A stretch of 64,000 nucleotides of DNA from Earliella scabrosa (Eukaryota > Basidiomycota > Agaricomycetes > Polyporales > Polyporaceae): positions 1,364,001 through 1,428,000 of the forward strand of contig JABYQQ010000005.1 in NCBI GenBank assembly GCA_022605405.1. The letters run 5' to 3'. Below are positions 1 through 11,208 of this stretch, piece after piece; the first letter of the stretch is position 1; every line of letters begins with the position of its first letter. Below the pieces are notes generated by a model. It had not been told where the DNA came from and ran no database searches. It saw nothing but the letters and a program-made list of their open reading frames with translations. A program made the translations under genes and the position numbers.

Positions 1-2408
1 GGCGGCGTGGCGAGATGGTTTTGGGATGAGTTCGGGTCCGTCGTTTGATCGACTCCGTTGAGTGCGTGGACACATGAGAGAAGGACACAGTCTCGACCGT
101 GCATTTCTTCACCAGCCCGTCTGGGTGTTGGGGAGGTGTCGAGAGGTGTTGTTCAAGGAAGAAAAAGGTGGAGGAGCAGCCGACCAGGTCGCCGTCGATC
201 GCGTCAGCCGCCTCCGCTCCTCTGATCGGTTGTGATCGAGAGGCGCACCAGCTTGGCACGTGGAGATGTCGGACGATGAGGCGGAGACATTGAGGTTGAC
301 CAGACACAGCGCAGAAGGGGGCGGTCACCTCATCGAGCAGAGGACGTATGAACTGTGGGATTATGCCTCGTGGGTGGGGCGCCCCCAGAGCGGGAGGTTC
401 CCCCACCACGAATGAGCGGCAAGCCTCCCGATTGTTTGGTCGCGGACTTGGAATCGTTCGGCTAATCACTCGTCTCTTGCAGGCTGCTTGCAGGTACTCC
501 GTACCCTGACCACCATACGACACTCCCGCTACCAAGCAGGCTCGCCCCCGTAACCATTGACAGTGCAACTGAAGTCGATCTTCGGCAATCGCGGATGCGC
601 CATATGGATGGACCGATAGCAACGTTTTCAACTACAAGCACCTTCGGCAGGTCGGGCAGAGAACGCTGCTTAATTGACAGCGTCGCTGACCCCATATCCT
701 CAACCGTGGACACAGAAGCCCCATTAAGACCCGGTCGTCTAGGACTCTAGGTAAGTGCCGCATACGTATCCGCATGCTCTCTAGCCGTTGGCAATATGGC
801 ATGCGCAGTCCCACAGGCCTTTCGCGACCGAGTCCCTTGACGTGAGGCTCACTGTGCAACATGAGAACGCGCAGCGATGAGTGGCCGTGCAACTCTGCGA
901 ACCAACCTGAAAATATGACTTGTTATATCCCAACATCCGCTCAAAAGGGAGTCGGGGACGCTGCGTCCAAGGAGGCTCCTACAGTAGACGCCCTCCACGC
1001 CCTAATCCACTGACTTCCAAACCAGGGCCAAAATCGGGGACAACGCAAGGGAAAAGCATCAGCCCAGCTCGCGCGAATCCACAGTTATGTGAGTACGGGA
1101 CGTGCAGTACTTGAATAGAATACTCACGTTTCGGATCGCGCACATCGCACAGCTACAGCGGCCATACACTACGCCTGGCTTTCCGGACGCGGCATTGACC
1201 TCCAGTTGAGGTGAGGATTGAGGAGGTGGGGATCCAGCAGGCCCGGATCCGGGACGCGGCGAGGCGCCATGAAGATCCCGTACTAGATCACGGAGCTGGG
1301 AAAGGTTGGCACTGAATTTTGGGTCTTTTCCTCCTGCTTGCTCTAGGACTGTGCCGAGAGCCAACAGCGACGTCAAGTGCCCCTTCTGGCGCAAAGAGAA
1401 CGAAGCGAGAGCTGAACACCATCCCAAGGGCCAAGACCGGTTTCATGGCGGGTGACGAACGCGAAAACTCATACATCTACTCCTCATCCCAGCGCGTGCA
1501 TCGCTCCTTCCAACCAAGGCCATTCTAGTATGCCCGCGGCGTGCGGGGGCGGCCGCCCATTCGCTCACATACTCGAGGTGCGCACTCACTCACGGTTACG
1601 CTGTTTGACTGTATGCAGCCCTGCCTGCCTCACAGCGTGCACTGGCTTGGATGAACCTAACATCTCCACATTATTAATATACAAGGTCACGTATACGTCA
1701 AGCTGTCAGGTTCGTTACCAGTGTCGGTACACGCTGTTGAGGCCCTTTGAAACGATGCCATGACGCTCTGCATATCTTCTAGCGGGATGCGTGGCAGAGA
1801 GCTCAGTACTCAGTGCGCACGTCGGAAGGAGGAGGCACCTATCCCATCCACGCGGTGCGCTCATGAGGTGCGAAATGAGGTGCGAATGATGGTGTCGCTT
1901 TCGTATCTTTCCTCGCGCTTTCAGGTTGGGTGTTACCTTCGTGTCCAAGTGGCAAGGCACTTGCTACCTCGGGCTCACTGACGTCGTCGGTGGGCACGGG
2001 AGGACCTCCGTACTGATGTGTCCTACATGGCACACTCCAACCACGAGGTGCACGACGTCGACGACGTCAACGCTGAACGTTGAGGATGCGTTGATTGGTT
2101 CTACCCGATCGATAGGGAGACATGAATGGATAGGCGCAACCACGAGGCGACCATCCGAAACTCCAGTATATCTCCCGACCTGGTTGCTGTCCCTTGTAAA
2201 GACGCTTCACGATCACAAATGTCGTCAGCGGCGTTCTGCGTCGGAGCACGTAGAGAAATGCAGATCAGATAGGAGCTGTACGGCGTATGATACATTCTAC
2301 AGAGTATTACAAGACACAATTATAGTCAAACATTCCGCCACAGGCTAGGAGTGGGTATTGTAGTCGTGCTGTCGTGCGGTCTCGTCTCGTGGAGCGGGGC
2401 AATCGAGC
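1..2408. other. No supportable gene (left-edge spacer)
   Basis: Only short, mutually overlapping open frames occur here, on both strands, with no recognisable family motif and no run of exons joined by consistent splice phases. It may carry promoter or transcript-end sequence of a gene beyond the left edge. I see no tRNA-like fold or long repeat. Confidence 0.5.
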
Positions 2409-3171
2409 TCAAGCCTGTGGAGCCCCTCCGGCTCCGGTAGCAGCAGGCGCGGCGGGCTGAGCAGCATCACCGCCCGCGACGCTGGCCCGATGGGCCTCGT
2501 CGTAAGTGTAGCGAGCGTCGGCCGCGGCGGCCTCGCGAGCATGAAGCTCCGCGAGTTTGGATTCCCTCACTTGCTGTAACACCGGGCATATCAGTCCGTG
2601 GGCTCAAGCGATAGGAGGCCGAAACCTGCATTGAATATAGGCTAAAGACTCACATCATTGTGCTCCTTGCGCTGGCGAAGCTGCTCGAGATGCTGGCGCT
2701 TCTGCTCGAGGTCCTGCTCGAGGCGAGCCTCGTGCTGCTTCTTGAGCTGGCGCGGGATTATGAGATTGAGTACGTCACGGGGATAGATACCTCCGGAGAG
2801 CGGAGCCGCTCACCTGCACGGTCTTCTCTGCGTTCTGCCCGTTGGATATGGCTGCGTCGTGGTTGTGCGCGGCGCGGTTGAGGGCTTTGGCGGCCTTGTG
2901 CTCCTTGTCTATGGCCTTGTCGAGGGCATGCTGGGCCTTGTCAGCGGCCTGCGAGGAAGTCAAGTGGTGAGCGTGGGTTGGAGGTTACGAACGCGAGTCG
3001 GCAAACACAGACCTTGATGCTCTTGTCATGAGCTTTGTCGGCATGAGAGAGGTCGTTTATAGCGTGATCAAGATTCTTCTGGTCGGCGCGGGCCTCTTTG
3101 GCGACGCGCTTCTCGACCTCACGGATCTCTGGGTTCTCGGAGAACGTGTCGGACTTTCCGAAGAGCGGCAT
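2409..3171 (-). CDS. Small charged coiled-coil protein (Ncp1-like, tentative)
   Basis: Four exons (3013-3171, 2814-2948, 2654-2746, 2409-2573), all joined in phase 0, give 183 residues. The N-terminus is MPLFGKSDTFSENPEIREVE. Residues about 18-150 are a nearly uninterrupted Lys/Glu/Ala/His-rich helix with repeated ALDKA- and AADKA-type heptads, so a long coiled coil is expected. The tail is Ala/Gly/Pro-rich. There is no signal peptide or membrane segment. It resembles small basidiomycete proteins that databases often label 'DNA binding protein Ncp1'; that match is from memory and the function is uncertain. The gene is divergent from the MscS channel and has a TATA-like box about 78 bp upstream of the ATG. 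Confidence 0.8.
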
Positions 3172-3714
3172 GTGGTGGCAGTTACGCTGGGCGGGTGCCG
3201 AGTATTTGGAGGAGATTGTTGAGAGGCTGGTAGGGCTGGAGGGGGCTATATAGCGAACACGGCGGGGAGACGAGCGTCATTGTGGCAGCCAGTGGCAGGG
3301 AGCTCGAGGAGAGGCGACGATCGTCGAAAGGAAGCGTAGCCCATGTCCCAAACGGGCGATGATGTCAGAGGCGCAGGCGCGGACTCGGAGGAACAGGTCC
3401 GATTGGCCAGTGGACGGAGAAAATGAAAGAGCAGTCTCCGGAGGACGGGTCGCGTCTTGGCAGACTCGCGCGTACGGCAGCGGGGCGAGCTCGCGGTCGC
3501 AACTGGCCTGGCGAGTCGGGGGACCCCAGGCAGAGCGCAGGGGTGGGTGGCAGCACCCCCGTTCCTTTTCGCTGTCATAGATCAGGCGGGGAAGCAGCGC
3601 GGGGCGGGGCTCATATACTGTCTGCGCGGTGGCTCTCTTGTCACTTTACAATCGCCGCGAGCCGCATCTTCCCGTCCGTCTCCGCTCGTTGCTCACCTGC
3701 TCACGCTCCGGCCC
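3172..3714. promoter_or_regulatory. Divergent promoter, coiled-coil gene / MscS channel
   Basis: 543 bp separate the two start codons, which face away from each other. A second TATA-like stretch (CATATACT, about 3612-3619) lies about 100 bp before the MscS ATG. No other motif stands out. Confidence 0.5.
3246..3253 (-). promoter_or_regulatory. TATA-like box of the coiled-coil gene
   Basis: The minus strand reads CTATATAG about 78 bp upstream of the ATG at 3171, a usual fungal spacing. Confidence 0.45.
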
Positions 3715-6700
3715 ATGTCTCCCTCTCGTCCTCCATCCCACGATCACCCCCACCACGACCCCCGCCCGTACCAATACCACAGGCCTCAGCACCTTGATCC
3801 CGACCTCTTCGTCACTCACGACGACGTCGAGGCCGCCGTCCCCTCTCCTCCCTACCGTCGCGTCCCTTCCACATCCCAAGTTCTCCTCGAGTCCTACCCC
3901 GAACAGTCTCCCGCCTATAGGTCCCGCTCAAACACAGCGCTCACCGAAATAGACATGTCTGAGGACGTGCGCGGCGTCGACAAGCAACACGACTTCGCAT
4001 CCAAGGGCAAGCAGACCGTCCACTACCCGGAGGACATCCCTCCCCCTCCCCCAATACACCGCTTCGACACGGACATTGGCACCACCTCCCGCGCGTCCTC
4101 AATAGCCGGTACCGATGACGAGTACAGCGACGACGACTATGACTGGAGTGGGGAGGAGGATCTCGTCGACGAGGAGGCAAAGTTCGAGCATGCGATGGGT
4201 GTCAAGAAAAAGCGTCGATTCGGTTGCATAAAGTACGTCTCGTATCGCTCGTTGGAGCTCCGCGCAGCACCCTCACCGCATATCCCTCCCTTTCGGCACG
4301 CAGACTCATCACACTTCTTTTCTCCACTCTCATCGGCTCGACTATTCTCTCCGGCCTCATCGTCACCCCCGCGCTCTTGATCCACTTCTACTGGTACAAG
4401 CCAAATCCCACAGAGCACCGCAAGTTCGTGAGGGACAATGTCGAGGCTTGGCTATTCTGGGCCGCCGCCAACGTCTCCATATCCTGGGCTCTCGCACTCA
4501 TTGTAGACATCATCCCCGGAGTCATTCGTTTCATCATCTCAATAGCATGGGGTCACGTCAGCGAGGTCATCAAGTCTCGCCTGGAGTTGTACACCAGCGT
4601 GAAGGAGCCCATCAAGCCCGTGCTCTATGCCGCGAGCTGCTGGATCAGTTGGGTGATACTGTTCAACAATATATTCAATCTGTACGACATGGACAACGAG
4701 GACGCGAGCAGGGCATCATACACTCCTCGGGTAAGTCGCATACATCGACGTAGCGCATTGTTCAGTTGTCTCACCTCTTTGTCCAAAGGTGTACCAAGCA
4801 ATCGAGTTCTTGTTCTTCCTAGCACTTGTCATATGCGGTCAGAGAATGCTGTCTCACTTCATCGGTATGTTGGTATGCGGTTCCTTATTCCGACTTCACG
4901 CTTATGCACTTGCTAGCATTCTCCTTCCACCGCACTGCATATAAGGAGCGTCTCGACGAAGTCGAAACCGCCCTCAAGGCGATTGAGAAGCTGAGGATGT
5001 ACCGTCCCAAGCGCCGTCACGCTCAAAAGTCTTCCTTTGGTCGTTCCACGCCGATCTTCTCTGCGCTGCTGACACCGGCACATGAGAAGGACGCGTTCCT
5101 GGGCGGTCGATCGCGTCCTGGAACACCGGGCGGCTCTCGCGCACCGTCTCGCGCCGCGACGCCCGAGTTGGGTGGTCACAGCAGCGATGAAGACAAGGAC
5201 GCCACTCTCGTTGCTAAGAAGAACAAGGGCAAGCAGCGCTCCAGTTGGTTCATTCACCCGAGAGGACAATCCGAGCCTACACCTACGACCCATGAGAAGC
5301 CCGCTGTGACTGTGAACACGGCGTCAGAGCATCGCTATCCGCCTTCTCCCCTCGCAAACAGTCCCGCCACCGGCTCTCCTTCTAAAATACGGCGAAGCTC
5401 CGAGTCGTCGGAAGATGCTGTTGACGCGGTGCAACAGGCGGCGACGCAGGCGGCAAAGGCGTTGAAGACGGCCATCCTGCACGACGCGCGTAACATCCAG
5501 GGACGCGACGACGCAGACCTCGGTGCCCTTGTATGGAACGTTTCGTCGTCTCACGAGGCTAAGCGGCTCGCGCGTCGGATGTACATGTCGCTGAGAGAGC
5601 CAGGACGGAACTACCTCATACCGCACGACTTCTATCCTGCTTTCCCTACGCACGCCGAGGCCGAGGCGGCATTCAAGGTGTTCGACAAGGACAACAACGG
5701 GGACATCTCGCGCGCGGAGATCAAGACGACGCTGCTGAAGGTGTACAAGGAGCGGCGGTTCCTGAGCCGGAGCATGCGCGACGTTGGGCAGGCGCTGTCG
5801 ACGCTGAACAACGTGCTGCTGTGCTTCGCGTTCGTCATCCTCTTCTTCATCTCGCTCAGCATCTTTGGCGTCAACATCGAGCAGTCGCTCACGAGTCTGT
5901 ACACGATCTTCATCGGCTTGAGTTTCATCTTCAAGAACTCGGCGAGCAATGCGTTCGACGCGATCATGTTCTTGTTCGTGACCCAGTGAGTGTCTCGTAT
6001 GTGTCCGTGTCTTGCGACCCCGTTTGGCTGACTGTATGCGCTGCCAGTCCGTTCGACACCGGTGATCGTTGCTTCATTGACAGTCAGTTCATGAATGTCT
6101 TGTCCCACGTTGTACCATGTATTGATCGTACGTGCTTGCAGATGAGAACCTCGTTGTCAAAAAGATGGGCTTGTTCGCTACGATCTTCACTCGCGCAGAC
6201 GGCACGGAGACATACTACTTCAACAGCCAGCTTTTCAACAAGTTCATGTGAGTATCTCAGCACACGTTGCCGGTATATACGCTAACGAGGTACAAACTCA
6301 CAGCACCAATATCCGGCGCAGCGATGTATGTCTCCTCTTCCCCGTCCAGTAATAAGTACGTCGCTGACATGGCTCACAGAAAACCGCCGAGAACTTGGTC
6401 ATGCAGGTCGCATGGCGGACGCCGATCGAGAAGCTCGACCAGCTGGAGAAGTGCTTGAACAACTGGCTTCAGACCGAGGAGAACCGGTGGTACCAGCCGA
6501 GCACATCTATCGTCCTCCAGCACATCGACTTCCAACGGTTCCTTGAGATCACGATCGGTATTCCGTACAACAGCAACTGGCAGTGCGTTTCCCTCGTACC
6601 TCTCATCGCCGCTACTGCGTGTCTCACCGTCTTGCGCACAGGGACTGGGGTCTCCGGAACGCGCGTAGGACCGCGTTCCACGCCGCGGTGAACTATTACT

Positions 6701-6954
6701 GCCGCCAGCTCGGGATCGTGTCGTACAACTCCCCGATCCCCGTCGCGTTCACGGACCAGGACACGCTCGACTTCGCTGCGACCGCGGACGAGGACGCGGA
6801 GCAAACGGAGGCGGCTCCGGTGCATGGGCCGGCGGAGAAGAAGGTCGTGATGGGTTTCCATCCCCCTCCGGAAGACGGCATCCCGAGCGGCATGCGCCCG
6901 CGCAAGTCGAAGAAGAGCAAGAAGGCTATGCTCAGCGCGTTTGGCGAGTTCTGA
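3715..6954 (+). CDS. EF-hand mechanosensitive ion channel, MscS family (Msy1/Msy2-like)
   Basis: Nine exons (3715-4232, 4304-4730, 4789-4864, 4917-5985, 6048-6082, 6142-6247, 6304-6325, 6380-6582, 6642-6954) encode 922 residues. Order: a disordered acidic N-terminus to about residue 170; a run of membrane segments starting near residue 173; a Ser/Lys-rich loop with phospho-type RRSSES sites; one EF-hand near residue 596 (VFDKDNNGDIS); then the MscS pore region (FVILFFISLSIFGVNI, then FIFKNSASNAFDAIMFLF) and beta domain (HPFDTGDRCFI, VAWRTPIEKLDQLE). Fungal members of this architecture (fission yeast Msy1/Msy2) sit in ER membranes and regulate calcium and volume on hypo-osmotic shock. Two tiny exons (35 and 22 nt) lie in the conserved beta domain. 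The ATG at 3715 is chosen as the first one leading into the conserved acidic N-terminus. Confidence 0.93.
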
Positions 6955-7600
6955 GCGCTGTGTCGACCATCTGTTGCATCTGTGATTTATCTCCGTATTC
7001 TTGGTTTCCTCGTAAGCTTTGACATCGCCACGTCGCATCGCTATGCTTGCTCCCTTACCCCGTTGTCGTTCACAAAAGTCACGATGGACATGCGCGTTGC
7101 GTCGTCGTGTAGATAGGTGTTGAATGGTCGTGGTTATATAGGCGGTTGCTTCTCTGCCCTTCTTCCTTCATTGTTGGTGCCTATCTTAGTTTGCCTTTGC
7201 TTTACGAATACGTATCTGCTGCACGGCCGCGCACAGCGTCCATCACGACATCTCTCAAACAGCACTCGAACGACTCCAATCCATCCGACATATCATCTCA
7301 CGCATATATCGCCACATACACACACTGCAATACCGTATCTTAGACCCCCATCGCGGCACAACTCTCCTCATTCGCACAGGACGTTGCGCTGTCATCAATC
7401 GCATACATACACATACGGACAATACTACATACATACAACGCTTCCAGTTTCGTGCTCTCGTCGACGACGGGCTAGATAGAAGATGCTGGCAATCTCACTG
7501 CAATTCCCATTCTCCTACGCGCGCAGCCGAGCGACAGCGTGCCCATGCCTCCATGCCGCGATTCGATCCGGGGATGGAAACGAGCTGGTTCGGGGTTCCC
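6955..7600. other. Convergent intergenic spacer
   Basis: Untranslated ends of the MscS gene (plus) and the flavin oxidoreductase gene (minus). It is AT- and CA-richer than its flanks (for example around 7250-7440), with only short open frames. Confidence 0.6.
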
Positions 7601-9394
7601 TCATGCGGGCGTGATGACGAACCACTTGTTGAACACGAGGTCGGGGTCGTACTTCTTCTTGATCTCCTGGAGACGCTTGTAGTTGCTCCCGAAGTTCACC
7701 GCGGCCTTGCTCATCGGGACAGATCCTTCCGACGGGAGCGCGTCGCTGTCCGGACCTGTGGTTCGAACATCACGTTCAGCTCGCAGACACAGATCACAAG
7801 ATTCTATCGACACTCACTGTAGTTCCCATACCCGATGTCGTCCCCGGCCTTCCCGGTTATCAGGCCGACGAGATCGTGCGCGGCGTCCCGGCAGTACTTG
7901 AGCGCCTCCTCGCCGTCCTCTTTTGCGTACACGACGGTGAGGATGTTGGGCGGGAGCCCGCGGCGGTACGCGGTCGCGTCGTCGGGGACGGCGTTGACCT
8001 TGGCGAGCGGGAAGTACTCCATGAGCATGCCGAACGTGTACTCCTCGGGCTCGGAGAGCGCGACGACGCGCTCGAACACCTTGGGGAGGAGCGCGCGGGG
8101 GAAGGGCTGTGGCGCGAAGCAACCCTTCATGTACACGTTTTGGCCCGGGCCCGCGATCTGGTTCTGGAGCGCGTTGAGGTGCTCGTAGGGCTGCTCCTTT
8201 GCGAGGTCCGCGACGGGTTCTGACAGAGAGGAGCGGGTAGAAAGGGGGAGAGGGAGAGGGAGAGGAAGGGGGAAGGGGAAAGGGGTCAGTGAGGGGATGC
8301 AGGCAGTAGCAGATGGAGATGGTGCCCACCGAGGTCGAGGAATGCTTTGTAGACAGCTCGGCCTTCCTGTTCGGAGCCATTGTAGAAGAGGAAGCAAACG
8401 ATAGCAGGCTATGAAAGGCGCATCGCGTTAGCCATGGTAGGTGGTGTTGCAATACACAGAGAGCATGACGAACCTGATGGCCGGGCCCACGGGTGAAAAC
8501 CTGGATCATGCCCTCCTTAGCAGAGGGGCCGTTCTCCCACCATGCCTGCGTGACGTCGAGCAAAGGCTCAAGCTTGTCTGGCGAGAAGATGACTGGGCCG
8601 CAGAAAACGGCGTGGCGCTGCGGGTATAGCTTCAAGACGAACTCGGTGACGACTCCGAAGTTGGAGCCTGCGCCGCGAATGCCCCAAAAGAGGTCTGCGT
8701 TCTCAGACGCGTTCGCGGTGAGAATTTGACCGTCCGCGGTCACGACGGTTGCCTGAGAGCAAGGGTCAGCAGTGGAAGGGCTCCTCCATGTGGGGCCGTG
8801 GACAAACCTGGACGAGGTTGTCGATGGCCAGACCGTATTCGCCGCTGAGCCATCCGTAGCCGCCTCCAAGCACAAGGCTGGCGAGGAGATGTCTGTCAGG
8901 TGATATAACCACAAGGTGTCGATCTTTCGCCTACCCTCCTACTCCGGTCTGGGCGCGGAGTCAGAGACGCCTCGGATCGACTTAGAGAGGGAACTCACAT
9001 GGTTGACGGTACCGCCTACTGTGGCAAGGCCATATTGGATCGCCGCTCTGTCGACGGTCTCCCATAGCGCGCCACCACCGACGTAGCCCAGCGTCTTCTG
9101 CACGTCAACACGAACGGCGTTGAGGTGCCTAGACAGGTCGATCACCAGACCGCCCTCGCTCGACGACGCGCCTCCTGCATTGTGTCCTCCGCCCCTGATC
9201 GCGATGGGTAGGTTGGCCTGTCTGGCGTAGATGATGGCGCGAGAGACATCTTCGGCGTCCTTGACGAACGCGACGATGGCTGCCTTGCGAGCCGCGTTCT
9301 TCGCCCAGCGAGAGATCGCTTTGTCGTAATCTGCGTCGCCGGGGGTGACGATGTCGCCTTTGAAGGCAGATTTGAAAGCGTACAAGCTGGACAT
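7601..9394 (-). CDS. FAD-linked oxidoreductase (berberine bridge enzyme / 6-hydroxynicotine oxidase-like)
   Basis: Seven exons (8999-9394, 8935-8948, 8808-8877, 8474-8752, 8330-8408, 7818-8219, 7601-7755) encode 464 residues. The FAD_binding_4 (PCMH) fold spans roughly residues 38-210. IRGGGHNAGG contains His71, the expected site of 8-alpha-histidyl FAD. GGGYGWLSGEYGLAIDNL and WGIRGAGSNFGVVTEF are further flavin-site signatures. A C-terminal BBE-type segment ends ...KKKYDPDLVFNKWFVITPA. Such enzymes oxidise alcohols, amines or sugars using O2; the substrate cannot be told. No signal peptide is visible, so it is probably intracellular. Exon 2 is only 14 nt. Intron 5 (8220-8329) is longer than the rest and carries a long pyrimidine tract. 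It neighbours a sugar transporter and P450s, which fits a metabolic cluster. Confidence 0.92.
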
Positions 9395-9885
9395 GGGACT
9401 GATGGGTGAAGGTGAGTGGTACGCAGGATGATGGATCGGTGCGGATGCTCCAGTCTTGCCAGGAGGTTTATATGGCCACTAGCTCAGGAGCGATGCTAGT
9501 CGCTAGCAGATAGCGATGCATACAGCCAGAGGAGTCAGGACAGACTCACGCGCTCCGAATACAAGACCTCGAGCTCCCCTAACACGGTCTGCGTTTCCTG
9601 GGAAGTTTCTGGCCATGCTTACTACTCTGTCGCTGCGCTAGCGAAGTCATGAGTTCCAGATGAGCGAGTTGTACGACACGCCGAGCAGTACGTTTATGTG
9701 CGGCCACAGCGGTACGCATACATTGCATACACAGTGGCAGGATCATGGGTGTACAGTACGAGACCAAGACGTCGACGAAGTGAGGCTCAGGTAGTGCGCA
9801 GTGAGAACGTCACTGCGCCCAGGCTGCGCCCCGGGCCGTTGTCGTCAACATCGGAAGCGCCCGTTGAACGGTCCTGTTGTATACC
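9395..9885. promoter_or_regulatory. Divergent promoter, flavin oxidoreductase / PA-domain protein
   Basis: 491 bp between outward-facing start codons. The TATA box of the left gene is clear. None is obvious for the right gene. Confidence 0.45.
9467..9474 (-). promoter_or_regulatory. TATA box of the flavin oxidoreductase gene
   Basis: The minus strand reads CATATAAA about 75 bp upstream of the ATG at 9394. Confidence 0.5.
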
Positions 9886-10958
9886 ATGAAGTCCTCCCGG
9901 TCCCACGTCGCGCAGGCGTCGCTCGTTGTTCTCTCCTTTCTTGCGACTGTCCACTCTTTTATCCCTGCAACACCGACGAATAGAACTGATGCCACAGACA
10001 AGCTTGGAAACGCGACTGTAAATGTCTTGTGGACCCAGGGCGATGGAACGCTGAGAACCGACCTCGCTCGCGTCGTCGCCGCTGAAGGCGACGGAATAGC
10101 TGAAGTACGTGCCTAAGAACTGGAAAGCCGTGTTGCTGTGCTGATAGAACGACGCGGTAGGGAGCATTAGTTCACTTCACCGATTCGGCAGCCAAGACAG
10201 CAAGTAAGCTGCAATTTCTTGCAATTGTAACAACTCTGCCACGACTGACCACTTGCACCTAGCCAAGACACCATGGATTGCTCTTGTCGCTTGTGATGCC
10301 AACTCCACGGACGCGTCGCAGGACGATATCTTTGTTCAAGCAAAGAATGCCGGCGCAGTTGCTGGCGTAAGTGGCCGGTCCGTGACTTCCAGCATACCGA
10401 TCTCATGTCGGTCCATACAACGCCACGCCGCCAGCTATTGTATTCCGTATTCTCAGAGACTTGTGCGATTACTCCTGGGTACAACAACGAGGATCTGGAC
10501 ATCTATGTCTCGACATCTGCCGCAAGATCTCGGTGAGCGGATATCGACAGCCATCTTGCATGAACTTGCCTAACCGCGAATGCGATCATTCTAGCTTGCT
10601 TGAGAGTACATTCCGGAATATAGACGCGGCTCGCTATGGCTCTTTCGATCCCGAGACTCTGGACTCAGAGTTCACGAGCATCACCACCTACCACAATAGC
10701 GACCCTCCGGCGGACCCAGGCTATCTTTTGGCCATCTTGGTTGCCAACCAGCCAATCTTCACGAGCATCTACACAGAGCTACCGTCTAATACGGCAAGCT
10801 CCCCTGACGCATCAGCCACCTCTAGCGGCGAGGCCTCCACCAATGGCAACGATGCTTCCTCCGCTGCTGGCACTGACTCGAACGGGGCAGTTCCAAGTGC
10901 TAGGCCGTCGTCCGCCTTTGCCATTCTCTTCTCTTGCCTCATACTCCTCGGCGCATGA
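9886..10958 (+). CDS. Secreted PA-domain protein with GPI-type tail, lacking the RING of its relatives
   Basis: Five exons (9886-10104, 10161-10203, 10263-10366, 10435-10532, 10595-10958) encode 275 residues. Seen: a signal peptide (SLVVLSFLATVHSF); N-glycosylation sites NRT, NAT and NST; a protease-associated-like core (GALVHFTDSAA, KTPWIALVACDAN, NAGAVAGLLYSVFSETCAI); a Ser/Thr/Ala linker; and a hydrophobic end AFAILFSCLILLGA with no charged residue after it, typical of GPI addition. From memory, Agaricomycete proteins with this core usually continue into a transmembrane helix and a cytosolic RING-H2 domain (PA-TM-RING ubiquitin ligases). Here the protein stops at the hydrophobic stretch. 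It may bind ligands or cargo at the cell surface; the role is unknown. An ATG at 9877 is in frame but less likely. Confidence 0.72.
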
Positions 10959-11208
10959 CCGATCGCATACACGCGCATTTTAGTGTCCCCTTGGGTGTCA
11001 ATGTCGGTTAGGTAGAAAGTTCCCGTTCTACGATGACACATGCTATTTCGTGCCATCAGTGACTCAATACACGGGTAGCATTGAAGCAGTGGAGGTGGTA
11101 CGTATCACCCCAGTTCTTCTTTGTGATGTAGCGATACGACAAAGACTGAATGATCGGTAGGAGACACACTACTACACTCTCTGGAATCCCCATCGACCAC
11201 ATATTACT

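Noticed and set aside
1059..1427. 122-codon minus-strand frame in the left spacer
   Set aside because: No motif, no supporting neighbouring exons, and overlapping frames of equal quality on the other strand.
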